A stretch of 64,000 nucleotides of DNA from Omphiscola glabra (GCA_964017045.1 OZ024802.1:26848293-26912292); one strand, 5' to 3'; numbered from the stretch's first letter, positions 11,301 through 20,264 are shown. A program made the numbers and translations. The notes: generated from the sequence alone by a model not told the origin.

Positions 11301-11968
11301 GATATGACGGGTCCCTGGGAAATAAACTACTCTGGAGAGAGATCAAAATCCAATATAGGTTCTATCGCCAAAGGGTTCTAGCGCCAGAGGGATGAATTTT
11401 ACCCCAATTCTTACATCGAGCAGCATTGGTGCCGATCAACGGAATACACTTTAGTTTTGAAACAATAATACACTTCTGTATTATATTATATATAACGTTA
11501 TTCATTTTTTTATATTCGTATGATACATTTCATATTTGAAATCATATAATCAATGGTGTAGGTAGAGGTGCAGACGGGTGGTCCACCGATGGCGGCCCTT
11601 TTTGCTGTATATGAAGGGGCGGCAATTTTGTCCGTGGAAGGGTGTAGCATGAACCCTAGCTACGTTACGTCACGTGACGCTCTAAATAAACTATGCGTCA
11701 CAGAGTTTTGATCCATTTATTTGTATGTAATCAACATTTTCAAAAAAAAAATAATAAAGATTTTCAGTCATATATCGTAAGTCATAATACCAAGTCGTGC
11801 AATCACCACGATTGGTCTATAATAAATAAATACCTGGAGGGCGTTGAAAGCTGTGAAGACCACCAAAAAGGAGAAGGTAATCACGATGGTGTTTTTGATC
11901 TCCTTGCCCTCAAGACTTGTCTCCTCTTGGCACTTGCGCCTAACTTCCGCCCACTCGCAGCATTTCAT
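3008..11968 (-). CDS. UNC-93 homolog A-like membrane protein, 8 coding exons, long cytoplasmic tail
   Basis: Joining 11968-11834, 11021-10770, 10037-9801, 8865-8614, 7893-7626, 6257-6067, 5242-5111 and 4264-3008 gives one open frame of about 907 residues. All introns have GT-AG ends and are phase 0, except intron 5 (phase 1). The order of helices, the ALQ-LHSSLHDEESLGL start, the SRFNGFFF helix, the Cys pair in CGIDDC and the FHAWRSIGY segment match the UNC93 family (Pfam UNC-93, major-facilitator-like). C. elegans UNC-93 regulates a two-pore K+ channel; vertebrate UNC93A is a poorly understood plasma-membrane protein. The transporter part (about residues 1-445) is normal family length, near the ~457 residues of vertebrate UNC93A. 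The extra ~462 residues are a low-complexity Ser/Arg/Glu tail that I do not recognise. Joining the tail exons to the membrane exons rests on matching phases and splice sites, not on transcripts. No substrate can be inferred. Confidence 0.88.
4758..5120. repeat. 38-bp minisatellite carrying a splice donor in each unit
   Basis: Ten units in perfect 38-bp register. ACTTAC, which is GTAAGT on the gene strand, begins at 4763, 4801, 4839, 4877, 4953, 4991, 5029, 5067 and 5105; the unit at 4915 reads ATTTGC instead. The outermost unit overlaps the end of UNC93-like exon 7 and supplies its donor. The array therefore arose by amplifying an exon-intron boundary, or the exon end has been rebuilt from the array. 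Confidence 0.9.
5111..5242 (-). CDS. UNC93-like exon 7 (start of cytoplasmic tail)
   Basis: 44 codons, phase 0 at both ends, acceptor CTCCACAG and donor CAT|GTAAGT. It encodes MREKLILEGRGS, SIPQYIVPKED and a Ser/Thr-rich end TSVSSFMSIH. The final ~34 coding bases and the donor are the first unit of the 38-bp array 4758-5120, so the donor is repeated in tandem downstream. Reading through into the intron meets a stop 14 codons later. Only the outermost donor fits the phase-0 acceptor of the last exon. Confidence 0.72.
5282..5320. repeat. TTC/poly-T tract
   Basis: A CTT run followed by about 20 T, just upstream (gene sense) of exon 7 in intron 6. The rest of intron 6 (5321-6066) has A- and T-runs at 5480-5560, 5705-5730, 5850-5895 and 5940-5955, and no other recognisable element. 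Confidence 0.7.
6067..6257 (-). CDS. UNC93-like exon 6 (helices 11-12)
   Basis: 191 bp, phase 1 to phase 0; the split codon makes Ser in QAQANSLITM. It encodes KEPAFANFHAWRSIGYCITF and the last two helices, ending YIFVELKTR. The acceptor CAACCAG follows a strong pyrimidine tract made of a CT/C/CA microsatellite (6261-6301). In vertebrate UNC93A the protein ends soon after this point; here it continues for another ~460 residues. Confidence 0.88.
6480..7165. repeat. 34-bp minisatellite in UNC93-like intron 5
   Basis: About 20 units of 34 bp built on CTATGTATAATGATCTGC followed by CGGCCGTC. The left two-thirds are very homogeneous. Units after about 6995 diverge (GAAAACCGAG, GCTGGTTGTC). GTATAATG is reiterated throughout. 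The 124-residue frame at 6914-7288 is a by-product. Confidence 0.92.
7345..7380. repeat. G-rich tract
   Basis: Runs of G broken by AGTGGTG, preceded by GGTTTGGTTT. It sits between the 34-bp array and the telomere-like tract in the same intron. Confidence 0.5.
7454..7543. repeat. Telomere-like hexamer tract (TTTGGG/TTAGGG)
   Basis: Fifteen hexamers in uninterrupted register: eleven TTTGGG, three TTAGGG (units 2, 7 and 13) and one TTTATG. TTAGGG is the usual molluscan telomere repeat, so this is a degenerate interstitial telomere-like tract inside UNC93-like intron 5. It is G-quadruplex-prone on the plus strand. Confidence 0.85.
7626..7893 (-). CDS. UNC93-like exon 5 (helices 8-10)
   Basis: 268 bp, entering in phase 0 (GGGCAG|GCT) and leaving in phase 1 (AACT|GTAAGC). 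It encodes AYVTCAIGIHMVGYV, a basic turn LSKITGR equivalent to GRLSKYTGR of UNC93A, and helices through VWGVAESILQAQAN. The acceptor is preceded by a long T tract. Confidence 0.9.
8312..8513. mobile_element. Fold-back (long inverted repeat) element, full copy
   Basis: Two imperfectly complementary arms of about 90 bp surround a short loop near 8405-8420. The left arm runs from GGAAATAGTAGAACA to AGAGCCTTCCTCAGCAGAC; the right arm mirrors it from GTCGGCTGAGGAAGGCTCTT to CCACTATTTCC. A partial extra copy of the outer arm lies at 8252-8300. It lies in UNC93-like intron 4. Related copies: 18309-18381, 19513-19797, 45560-45615 and 57970-58070. Confidence 0.75.
8614..8865 (-). CDS. UNC93-like exon 4 (helices 6-7)
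   Basis: 84 codons, phase 0, acceptor TGATTAG and donor AAG|GTACGT. It starts IEDPEDW and holds two hydrophobic segments (FFMACALFGLVLVFFLL and DMLLLVPFILFTSVEHAFLM), separated by a charged cytoplasmic loop (PLPRSEWIEK). This is the central loop that joins the two six-helix halves of the fold. Confidence 0.88.
8965..9200. repeat. 17-bp minisatellite in intron 3
   Basis: About 13 units of GGGTAGTATTCCTACTT, with occasional CAG/TAG and one-base length variants. The remaining intron 3 sequence (9201-9594) is AT-rich and featureless. Confidence 0.92.
9595..9712. repeat. ~30-bp degenerate repeat
   Basis: Four diverged units around GGGCGCCAAAATTTAGAACT in intron 3 of the UNC93-like gene. Confidence 0.6.
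9801..10037 (-). CDS. UNC93-like exon 3 (helix 5, extracellular Cys loop)
   Basis: 79 codons, phase 0, acceptor CGACAG and donor GAG|GTAGGC. It contains ALYISANAYS, the helix SRFNGFFFAMFATTQIVGNL (a hallmark stretch of the family) and a loop CGIDDC followed by a potential N-glycosylation site NVT. The paired cysteines correspond to the CGANDC-like motif of UNC93A. Confidence 0.9.
10085..10185. repeat. 31-bp minisatellite in intron 2
   Basis: Three to four units of TATGCCTCTGAACTTG followed by an ATACAAATAG-like spacer, starting some 50 bp past the acceptor side of exon 3. Confidence 0.8.
10490..10769. repeat. Degenerate ~23-bp repeat in intron 2
   Basis: Poorly conserved units of the type ACACATACCTGGGACAATGTA. 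The last unit runs directly into the donor of exon 2 (CAG|GTATGT; plus strand ACATACCTGGGA). As in exon 7, the donor motif itself resembles the repeated word, seen also at about 10669-10690 and 10692-10712. Confidence 0.6.
10770..11021 (-). CDS. UNC93-like exon 2 (helices 2-4)
   Basis: 84 codons, phase 0 at both ends, acceptor CACCAG and donor CAG|GTATGT. It begins NLHSSLHDEESLGL, which aligns with the conserved LQSSLY-EEGLG stretch of UNC93A. Helices near SIIYFTAIISSIF, TVLVAFFLAHSVYVL and MVPAAVALGAFNGPAW follow. The closing GPAWTSQ matches the family's APLWSAK region. Confidence 0.9.
11551..11672. mobile_element. hAT-type MITE, degraded, in intron 1
   Basis: Starts CAATGGTGTAGGTAGAGGTG and ends near ACCCTAGCTACGTTAC, close to the CAGTGGCGTAGCTAGGG inverted ends of a common invertebrate hAT MITE family. 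No target duplication is visible. Better copies lie at 33747 and 34702. The rest of intron 1 (11025-11550) has nothing recognisable. Confidence 0.5.
11834..11968 (-). CDS. UNC93-like exon 1 (start codon, helix 1)
   Basis: Codes for 45 residues starting MKCCEWAEVRRK, then a helix (NTIVITFSFLVVFTAFNALQ). The donor is CAG|GTATTT, a weak site. The ATG is chosen because an in-frame TAG lies 36 bp upstream and because family members begin shortly before helix 1. That TAG is itself inside a possible acceptor (CTGTAG), so an upstream coding exon is not fully excluded. The start lies only about 11 bp from a G-rich 43-46 bp tandem array. Confidence 0.8.
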
Positions 11969-11978
11969 GACGTACTCA

Positions 11979-12265
11979 GTTGGAGACGACGTCAGTGTGC
12001 TGCGCTACAGAGCAGGGGGGTCGTTTGAGACGATGTCAGTGTGCTGCGCTACAGATGCAGGGGGGGGGGTCGTTGGAGACGATGTCAGTGTGCTGCACTA
12101 CAGATGCAGGGGGGATCGTTGGAGACGACGTCAGTGTGCTGCGCTACAGATGCAGGGGGGGGGTCTTTGGAGACGACGTCAGTGTGCTGCGCTACAGATG
12201 CACGGGGGATCGTTGGAGACGACGTCAGTGTGCTGCGCTACAGATGCAAGGGGGGGGGTGTCTGT
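11979..12265. repeat. 43-46 bp G-rich minisatellite next to the UNC93-like start codon
   Basis: Six to seven units containing GACGTCAGTGTGCTGCGCTA then CAGATGCA and a G-run of 4-9. Length differences come from the G-run. It starts 11 bp upstream of the ATG. In gene sense each unit offers a CTGTAG acceptor-like word and a GACGTC palindrome. It may form part of the 5' leader or promoter; no TATA box or initiator could be assigned. Confidence 0.88.
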
Positions 12266-12774
12266 TGTTTCGTGGCGATGCTCCTGATCTCACATTTTCT
12301 GTTGTTTAAAAAAAAGGCATTACAATTAATAATCCGTTTAGCATGCTCGTCGATGCGATTTCGAATGAAATAGTGTAGTTAACAAGATGCTTCAAAATAT
12401 GATTTCACAGTCTATTGTGGGTTAACTTTAAGATCTCCTTGTTATCCATGTAAAATGAGTAGTTCAGCCCAAAAAAAGTCTAAATATATTTAAAGGGAAA
12501 TGACGAAAACTTTTTTTTTAAAAATACACTCAGTTTTTTAATTCTGACACGTGCAAATATTTCTTCAGTAAAGTTTGGTAGCAAATATGTAAAATAATAT
12601 TTGAATTCTTTCCTAAGAGAAATTTTGAAGTTCACAAATCATATAATCGTGTAAATCATATATGAGATAATCTCAGAATTTATTTTCAGATAATTTTGAT
12701 AGTCACGTGCCAGATAATCTTGGAATCCATAATATATTATATAAAAAGATTTGAAACATTTTCTTTGGCAACCA

Positions 12775-12850
12775 TACCATTTGTAAAATATGTCATCATA
12801 TCATTTGTAATATATGTCATCATACCATTAGGAATATGTGTCATGTCTGT
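12775..12850. repeat. ~26-bp short tandem repeat
   Basis: Three units of ATACCATTTGTAATATATGTCATC. Flanks 12310-12770 and 12850-13400 hold loosely repeated words (AGATAATCT; GTAAATAGATGA) but no gene. Confidence 0.6.
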
Positions 12851-13402
12851 TAATGGCCCCCATCCCAATTGTATACCCTTTTCACTGGATATGTTCATTG
12901 TAGATGGTTGGTTTGTTACCCAATGCATCACAGGTAGTCGGTCCATCTCGAAATAGAGATTATCTGATATTCTGTCTCGGTAAATAGATGACTAGTCAGT
13001 TTATCTTGGCGAATAGATGAGTTGTTTGGTTTAGCTCTGTAAATGGATGTGCTAAATTGTTTAGTCTTGATCACTACATTAGCACTTAACTCATTAGTTT
13101 ATAAAAGAGGCAGGCAGTCCATCTCAGTAAACTAATGCATTAAGTTGATCTTAGCTCTGCTGTTTAGTTCACACACAAAAAAATGAGCTGATGTCAGTGT
13201 TTGGTTGGAACCCATTTACCTTATTAAACGTTGGTGTGGAAGATTTCGGTGACTCAAATCTTGGAAGTCAGTTAGTTAATCTCGTGGTTTAAAGCACTAC
13301 TCCTTACACCAAACAGACACACACAGCAACACCCCCTCACCCCACCCTACCCCTTGGCCGATAAGAGCATTCCTAATTAAATCCTGGTCGTGCAATTGAT
13401 TC

Positions 13403-13440
13403 TTGCACACACACACACAGCACAGCACACACACACACTC
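13403..13440. repeat. CA microsatellite
   Basis: Two (CA)n runs separated by GCACAGC. Confidence 0.8.
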
Positions 13441-13574
13441 ATGTCTAAATCAACAGACAGGCGGGAATGTAGGGTTGATAATTTTTTTTTACGGAGCGGT
13501 TGTCTGTTTGAAGTGGAATTCTGAAAATGTTGACAGCTTACACGTAGATTATCGTTTGAGAATTTAAGCAAAAT

Positions 13575-13652
13575 GTCAGAGTTTACGCAGTCAGAATTTA
13601 CGCATAGTCAGAATTTACGCAAAGTCAGACTTTACGCAAAGTCAGAATTTGT
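13575..13652. repeat. 17-18 bp repeat (GTCAGAATTTACGCAA)
   Basis: Four units. DNA from 13653 to 14185 contains only homopolymer runs and a G-rich patch at 14160-14180. Confidence 0.75.
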
Positions 13653-14185
13653 TTGAACGAAAAAATATATTGAAATGTTCGTGTATGGCTGGCCTTGTGA
13701 TTGGGAGCTAAACGTAATTGCGAATATATTTTTTTTTCCTTTATCCCTGGAGGATAAACAATTGGTGTGACACGAATGGCTTGTATCCGTGGATATTAAT
13801 ATAACACCTTAAATTAAGAATATTTGATCTATGCCGGGGGGAGGGTGCAATATCAAATATTGGATGATGATAGGGTTATATAATAAAATGATGTCGTCTG
13901 CCGGCCTCCAAATATGGCCACAAGTTTTAACTGTCAGTTTAACAAGGACACAATGAGATGACCTTATTTATGGTAATCTTTTTTTTTTAAACGCTGCATT
14001 CATCTCACTAAGACACATTATCGTGTTGACTCTATCATCAGATGTTTGGATAAGCACGCCTAATTCTGACGTGGAAAAAAAACGCTCTTCTGTTAACGAA
14101 GGAAGCTAAAAAAGAAAGAAGACATTTTAACATATTGAAAACAAAAAGAAGAAAAAAAAAGGGGGTGGGTGGAGGGGGGCTGCGT

Positions 14186-14305
14186 AAATAAGGAAGAAAG
14201 TAAGAATTATAGATAGATTTTCACAGAGTCCAACTGCTTATCTCGCATAGAAAATAAGGAAGAAAGTAAGAATTATAGATAGATTTTCACAGAGTCCAAC
14301 TGCTT
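14186..14305. repeat. Direct duplication, 66-bp offset
   Basis: A ~54-bp block from AAATAAGGAAGAAAG to CAGAGTCCAACTGCTT occurs twice with almost no differences, implying a recent duplication. Confidence 0.85.
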
Positions 14306-14339
14306 GAATATGTTGACCGCGACATGCACAAACTGACAG

Positions 14340-14575
14340 TTATTCTTCTAGGTGGCCCACAGCTGACTGCCTTAAATGGCGGCCCGTAGCTGGCTGTTTC
14401 TCCAACTGGTTGCCCACAGCTAACTGATCATTGGTAGCCCACAGCTGACTGTTTCTCTTAACGGCGGCCCATAGTTGGCCGTTTTTAATGGTGGGCCATA
14501 GCGGGCTGTTTCTCTTATCGGTGGCCCACAGTTGAATGTTTCTATTATGGGTGGCATAAAAGGTCCACAAGGTTT
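14340..14575. repeat. ~30-bp degenerate minisatellite
   Basis: About eight units around GGTGGCCCACAGCTGACTG and TTTCTCTTA. Diverged, so an old array. Confidence 0.75.
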
Positions 14576-14750
14576 AGGCGGGCCGACCAGATAGTGTGAA
14601 TCGGAAAAAAGCCACTCGTTACACGCGTGTCGTTAGATTTGAGAATACTCTGGGCGAGTTTAGGAGATTACGCCATGTTTTCAAGGCCGTTTCGACGTCA
14701 TAAGTTGTTGTTTTTTTTATTTCTCTACCAAGATAGTGAGATTATCTGAA

Positions 14751-14846
14751 ATGTCCAAGGGTAGTGAAACGCCTGGGGTGTGTGATACTCCTGTCGCAGC
14801 GTTATTGGAACACTTGAACAAAAAACGCATTGATGTAAGCAAAGGG
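14751..14846 (+). CDS. Possible first exon, unidentified
   Basis: ATG at 14751 opens MSKGSETPGVCDTPVAALLE and continues HLNKKRID to a consensus-like donor GAT|GTAAGC at about 14838. Composition differs from the AT-rich surroundings and the upstream 120 bp is CpG-bearing. No partner exon was found and no family recognised. An open frame of this length can also arise by chance. Confidence 0.22.
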
Positions 14847-15540
14847 GCAAAATTTAATTGTTGGTTTTTTAATCTTAGCAACCTATATTTATATAATATT
14901 ATTCACAATGCCTTTTACCCCGTCTTTGGGCATAGGGCAAATACGAGAATTTTCCATTCATCTCGGTCCAGTGCGTTGGATGTCATAATATGTGCCAAGG
15001 ACTGATTTTACAGATCTACCTAAAGTTCACGAGTCTTACATATGGTTTTGGTCACATATCGATTTCGTAGTTTAAATATTTTGAAATATCATGGGGAAAA
15101 AAATCCCAAAATATTGAAATGATAGATCTTCCTCTTTGCCTGTTAAGCTCCCAGTGGAGCTTCGGCCATTAACGTTCTTTCCAAGTCTTACGCTCTATAG
15201 CTGTACTCTCTAACTCTTTCCAGGTTACATCTTTGTCGACATCTCATCTCCGGTTGTTGTTTTTTGTGTGGTCCTTATCGTCTTCTTGATCATTGAGAGT
15301 TGCACACCAGAGCTTGTCTTGCTATATATTTGGCATGGGTTTTCTTATGTTATGATAATATCATGATACTATATTATATCCTTCTCATTTCCAAGCAACC
15401 CACCTTGGCGTGGTAGAGGGGCATACTGACAAGAGGTGGAAGCTACAGATTCAAAGCTTACATGCTTTTTCGTATGGTTACTGCATGGGGCTATCGACCT
15501 GACAGGGTTTTTTTTTTAATACTGCTACTAAATCATTAAC

Positions 15541-16013
15541 AAACTCACATTCATGCCAGCTATCTTCGGAGATTTGAGGCCCTAAACTCACATTCATGCC
15601 AGCTATCTTCGGAGATTTGAGGCCCTAAACTCACATTCATGCCAGCTATCTTCGGAGATTTGAGGCCCTAAACTCACATTCATGCCAGCTATCTTCGGAG
15701 ATTTGAGGCCCTAAACTCACATTCATGCCAGCTATCGTCGGAGATTTGAGGCCCTAAACTCACATTCATGCCAGCTATCTTCGGAGATTTGAGGCCCTAA
15801 ACTCACATTCATGCCAGCTACCTTCGGAGATTTGAGGCCCTAAACTCACATTCATGCCAGCTATCTTCGGAGATTTGAGGCCCTAAACTCACATTCATGC
15901 CAGCTACCTTCGGAGATTTGAGGCCCTAAACTCACATTCATGCCAGCTATCTTCGGAGATTTGAGGCCCTAAACTCACATTCATGCCAGCTACCTTCGGA
16001 GATTTGAGGCCCT
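15541..16013. repeat. 43-bp minisatellite, exactly 11 units
   Basis: 473 bp = 11 x 43 with no length variation. The unit contains CTCACATTCATGCCAGCTA and CGGAGATTTGAGGCCCTAA. The only variable site is TATCTT/TACCTT (one TATCGT). Units 6-11 alternate T,C,T,C,T,C, indicating recent spread of an 86-bp dimer. This is the most homogeneous array here. Confidence 0.97.
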
Positions 16014-16334
16014 AAAAGGGGGCTAGTGAAGCGACCCAAACGTTATAAGAAGCGACACAATTACGTAGCCTAAGATTAATGAAATTATTGTAATACAGTG
16101 CGCCGGGGGGACCAAGCGGTCTAAACTGACTCAATCCAAAGGTTGTGGACTGGACTTCACTCCACAGTAAAATCCTAGTCTAGGAAAAACACCATCAATG
16201 TCTCGGCGTGTGCTCCACTCATCTAAGAGAAGGAAATCTCTGAATTCGGAACCCGGCGATGGAGATCCGTAGGCCGCATGACATCGACACAATGAACCTA
16301 CCTGGCAGCTCCTGCGACGCCGCCGGAGCCACGC

Positions 16335-16545
16335 TGCATCGTCCGTGCTGTACCATCCAGGCTGCATCGTCCGTGCTGTACCATCCACGCTGCATCGTCC
16401 GTGCTGTACCATCCACGCTGTATCATCCGTGCTGTAGCATCCACGCTGCATCATCCGTGCTGTACCATCCACGCTGTATCATCCGTGCTGTACCATCCAC
16501 GCTGTATCATCCACGCTGCACCATCCACGCCGTACCATCCACACA
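16335..16545. repeat. 28-bp minisatellite
   Basis: Seven to eight units of GTGCTGTACCATCCACGCTG plus CATCATCC. On the minus strand the array runs into GAGCTGCCAG|GTAGGT at about 16309, a good donor-like site. An untranslated 5' exon of the UNC93-like gene is conceivable here but unproven. Confidence 0.88.
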
Positions 16546-16639
16546 TGATGTTTCCTTGGGATTCAAAGATCCATGGAGATAAGGGATTTGCTGTTCTAGG
16601 GAATCAGATTATCCTCCTAAATAAAATAAAAATCACAGG

Positions 16640-16705
16640 CTGTGTGATCTCGTCCTGCGAAGTCTACAACATCGTCACATTGTGACGGACGGATATCATT
16701 AACAA
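16640..16705 (+). repeat. Dispersed fragment shared with 2125-2195
   Basis: Contains ATCTCGTCCTGCGAAGTC and TGACGGACGG with an A-rich end, matching the copy near the window start. The following 1.6 kb (16706-18300) shows no gene; it holds C-runs at 17373-17402 and 17735-17748 and CA at 17749-17758. Confidence 0.45.
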
Positions 16706-18308
16706 AAATAATTAGGGACGCATCAATAAAGCTAAAGAGTATTAAAATAATAACTAGAGTCCCGTTGTGTTCGTATCTTTGAAGTCGGTAGGAGAGCCAC
16801 AGCTGAGACACGCAGGCTAGCCCGAAAAAAAGCAACATTAGATGACCAACTACAGCAACTATCCCCTGCCCGCGGTGCCAGAGACTATTCCGAGCACGGA
16901 TCGGTCTAGCAGGCTACCTACGAACTCACCGTGACACCCCAACCATCCCCCCACTAACCGGATGACTAGATAGTCCTAGTCGATCTTGACGGACGAACAA
17001 CAACATGATTTTTTTTTAAACCAAAAGCCTTCTGATAACCTGAGCATGGTATTACTCTTTTTTAAGGTACATCGTGTACAATAAATTCCGAATGACATGT
17101 TTTTAAAAAAAACAACATATTTCTAAAATCATCCACAAAATACCCGTATGTGTAAACCCAAGAGAGAAGAACAATCCCACGTTAATTCATCTTATCTATT
17201 CCAACATTACATGGCTAGAATCCAAACGGGGGTCTGATTAATTCACCTAGAACCACGTCACATGTAAGTCCACAGGTAGCTTTGCCCGACAATTGCCTGG
17301 GGGTCAGAAACGAGGATACATCCAATAGCTACAAAATCGGATTCTCCGGTCAATATATACCGACAGTCCTCTCCCCCCCCCCGCCTCCCCTCCCCCTCCC
17401 CAACATACTGTCTAAGAGACTAAAAATCTTTGTCAACCGAGAGGTTAAGTTAAAAGACGACCTTCTTCTGACCTCCCCCCACCCCCAATCATTGTCTCCT
17501 GGCACAGAAAATAACCTCGAACCAATGACAAGTTTGAAAATATATTTTTTTAAATATCTTTTTACAACGTGTTTTAAGAGCAATTAATGTTTCCTTGTGG
17601 AATGATGCCAGCACTGATGTCTAGAGGATCCCTCACTGATGTTAGAAAGTGTAACGCAATTGTTCTAAAATTCATTTTGGCCACCACCCCATTAGAACTA
17701 TAACCCCCTTGGCTCAGCGTCCACCCTGTGCTATCCCCCCCCCCCCCACACACACACACTAATTTTTTTTACTCGGGACTGTGGCCAAAGCAACTTTGCG
17801 ATAAAATCCAAATAAATGCTTTATGTGTCATTAAACTTATAATTACATTAATTTTTATCAACTTAAGCAATAAATTGATTAAACCATTCCATCAACTCTA
17901 AAGTAGGATTATGATTAGGACACTTGGCAATAGTAGCTAACTTCTACAACGCTCAAGTATGATTGCTTGATTGCATGATTTGCATTTGGCCAAGAGACGT
18001 GATCGTCGTTGGTTCAAGAACGTGTCTGCTTTAAGGTGACCCAACAACGCTTTGAAATCAAGTCTTTCAGAATAAACATGGTCTATATTTGTTTTGCTTC
18101 GACTGCAGCAAGACGTGGCTATTTACCACAACAACAACAAAACAAACGAACAAAATATCTCCCAATGAACTTAACAAATGACATGAAACTGTCTTCTGAA
18201 GCCGAACATTAGTGTACGCTTTCTTAAGATTCAACAACAGCTTTGAAATTGCTATTCTTTTTTTTTTAAAAAAAACAACAAAGAAATAGTGAGAAAATGT
18301 ATGTGGAA

Positions 18309-18381
18309 GTTATTGAATAGAAGGACGGGACAATAAGAGAAGAACGTTTCGACGAAGAGCCTTACTCAGCAGACGGGACAA
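18309..18381 (+). mobile_element. Half copy of the fold-back element
   Basis: One arm only: GGACAATAAGAGAAGAACGT through GAGCCTTACTCAGCAGAC. Confidence 0.55.
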
Positions 18382-18639
18382 AATGAAAATACAAGAAATA
18401 TATAACAGTTTAAAAAAACACTAAGTGTACGCCCTTGTTGTTGCCGCAAGACTGATTTTCCAAAACCAACACTATATGACGAAACATAATGTATGTATTA
18501 TTACTGTGAAAAATAAGAGCTGCACGGACAACAACAACAACAAAAAAAGAAGCAATTGCATCTACAACTGAAAATTGATTTATCACACAAGTCGAAATTT
18601 CAATTTAAAAAATTTTTAAATCCTTAAAATCAATGTTTT

Positions 18640-18985
18640 TTTATACATCTTTTATATGGATTTTTATTACTTTATTTTATATTAATATTCTAATGTCCTT
18701 CCCGCCTTTTACACCGCAGATTTATTTCACCAAGTATTTCAGAAAAACAAAAGAAGCTTTTACGCACAAAATGCATGTGCGATATTTTTAGAAATCTCAT
18801 TGAGCATATTTATCGGGAATTTTATTTCGTGAAATCAGCGTCATTTTATTTCCTTCATCCTCTTATTGAAAACTGGAAAAATGGTGTGTTTTTTTTAGGG
18901 ATTGCGGCTGGGAAGGAATGTGTTATCATCGGCACCGAGTCTGTGGGCCGAGTGTCAGCTCGATAGGATGACGGGATGTGGGGAA
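18640..18985. repeat. Dispersed repeat family B, copy 1
   Basis: Shares with 41735-42060, in order and at similar spacing: ATTCTAATGTCC-CCCGC, CGCAGATTTATTTCACCAA, GCACAAAATGCATGTGCGA, ATCGGCACCGAGTCTGTG and CAGCTCGATAGGATGACGGG. Divergence is substantial. It is probably a non-coding transposon or the tail of one; class unknown. Confidence 0.6.
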
Positions 18986-19304
18986 TGATCTTAAATTTTT
19001 TTAATATATTTTTTTTAAATAATCCACGACCTTCTCCATGGGTAGTCCTCCTAAAATCTACTGAGCATCTTACCGCCCCCCTTGAGACGCCCCATCGCCC
19101 TCTGGAAGCGATACCGCCCTCTTTAAGTAACACGGGTGTAACGTGATAAAGCTAAAATATAAAAAAAATAAACTTTAAGTGCCAAACGCTGTAGTGAAAT
19201 ACAGAATTCCAACTGGTGACCTAAATGTCATAAAGGGTTGCGTCGCCGTTGGGGGTGGGGGTGGAGGGGGTGTGAGTCAGTGTTCGAAATTCCAGCTCCC
19301 TTGA

Positions 19305-19445
19305 AAGAGCCGACTTATCCACCTAAACTTGTAAGAGCCGACTTATCCACCTTAACTTGAAAGAGCCGACTTATCCACATAAACTTGAAAGAGCCGACTC
19401 GTCCACCTAATCTTTAAAGAGCCGACTTATCCATCTAAAGAGAAG
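19305..19445. repeat. 28-bp minisatellite (AAGAGCCGACTTATCCACCT)
   Basis: Five units with small changes (TCGTCC, CATCTAAAG). DNA from 18990 to 19300 holds a poly-C/G-rich patch at 19250-19270 only. Confidence 0.85.
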
Positions 19446-19512
19446 GCCTATCTATGCAAACAGACTTGACTCTCCAAGGATAATAAATGAAGGACTGCGT
19501 TCAAGCTGTGTA

Positions 19513-19797
19513 AAGGAAATAGTGGAACAGCGTATGTGGAAGCTTAAAAAATAAAGACAGGACAGTAAAAGAAGAACGTTTCGGCCAAAAGCCTTCCTCG
19601 GCGTACGCGACAAAAAGTTCTAAAATGGAATTGAGCAACCACTGCCAAAATTTTTATTTTCTTTTCCATTTCGATTCACCGAATTCCCAATATTCCCCTT
19701 TCACTGTCTGCGGTGGAAGGCTCTGAGCGGAAACGTACTTCTTTTGTGTCCTGTTTTTTCGGTTTCAAGCTTGCACTTAAATTATTCTATTTTGTCC
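19513..19797. mobile_element. Fold-back element, second full copy
   Basis: The left arm runs from AAGGAAATAGTGGAACA to GTTTCGGCCAAAAGCCTTCC. The right arm runs from GTCTGCGGTGGAAGGCTCT to TTCTATTTTGTCC. A ~95-bp spacer separates them, against ~15 bp in the 8312 copy. The ends and the core word (GAAGGCTCTNNGCCGAAACG) are shared. Confidence 0.7.
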
Positions 19798-20264
19798 TTA
19801 TCTGTCCATATGAAATATCAGTGAAGTAGTAGAGCGAGGTATGATGAATCCAGTCCTTCAAATATTATCTAGAAATATCAGATGTTTTCCTATGGCTTTA
19901 AATAGCATTGCTTTATGCGGATATAATATATTACGTCATACGTTCCCCACCCACCCCCCACCCCCTTTTGTTTAAGGAAACTTCAGGCAAAGTGACTTTA
20001 ATGGAGCCCAAAGTTGACCAACTTGAATGCGATGATTGCACTTTCCTCTGATGTAGGGTGGGCTTAAGGTTTTGGGTGCGTCCCCGTTAACCACATATTG
20101 AGAATTAAGTAAGCAAGGGACATACTATTCACTAATCTCCCTTCATCAACTCAGCGACGATAACTCAATTAGCCGTATAAACAAACCTTGGATTACCTCC
20201 CCCCCCCCCTTTTCCGTCTCAAGTGGATTCGGCCCCGTAAAACTGGAGGGGTTCGTTTGACAGT

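Noticed and set aside
11844..12373. Plus-strand frames of 109-147 residues
   Set aside because: They are antisense to UNC93-like exon 1 and run through the G-rich array.
15541..16013. CRISPR-like regular repeat
   Set aside because: The units are contiguous with no unique spacers, in a eukaryotic genome.
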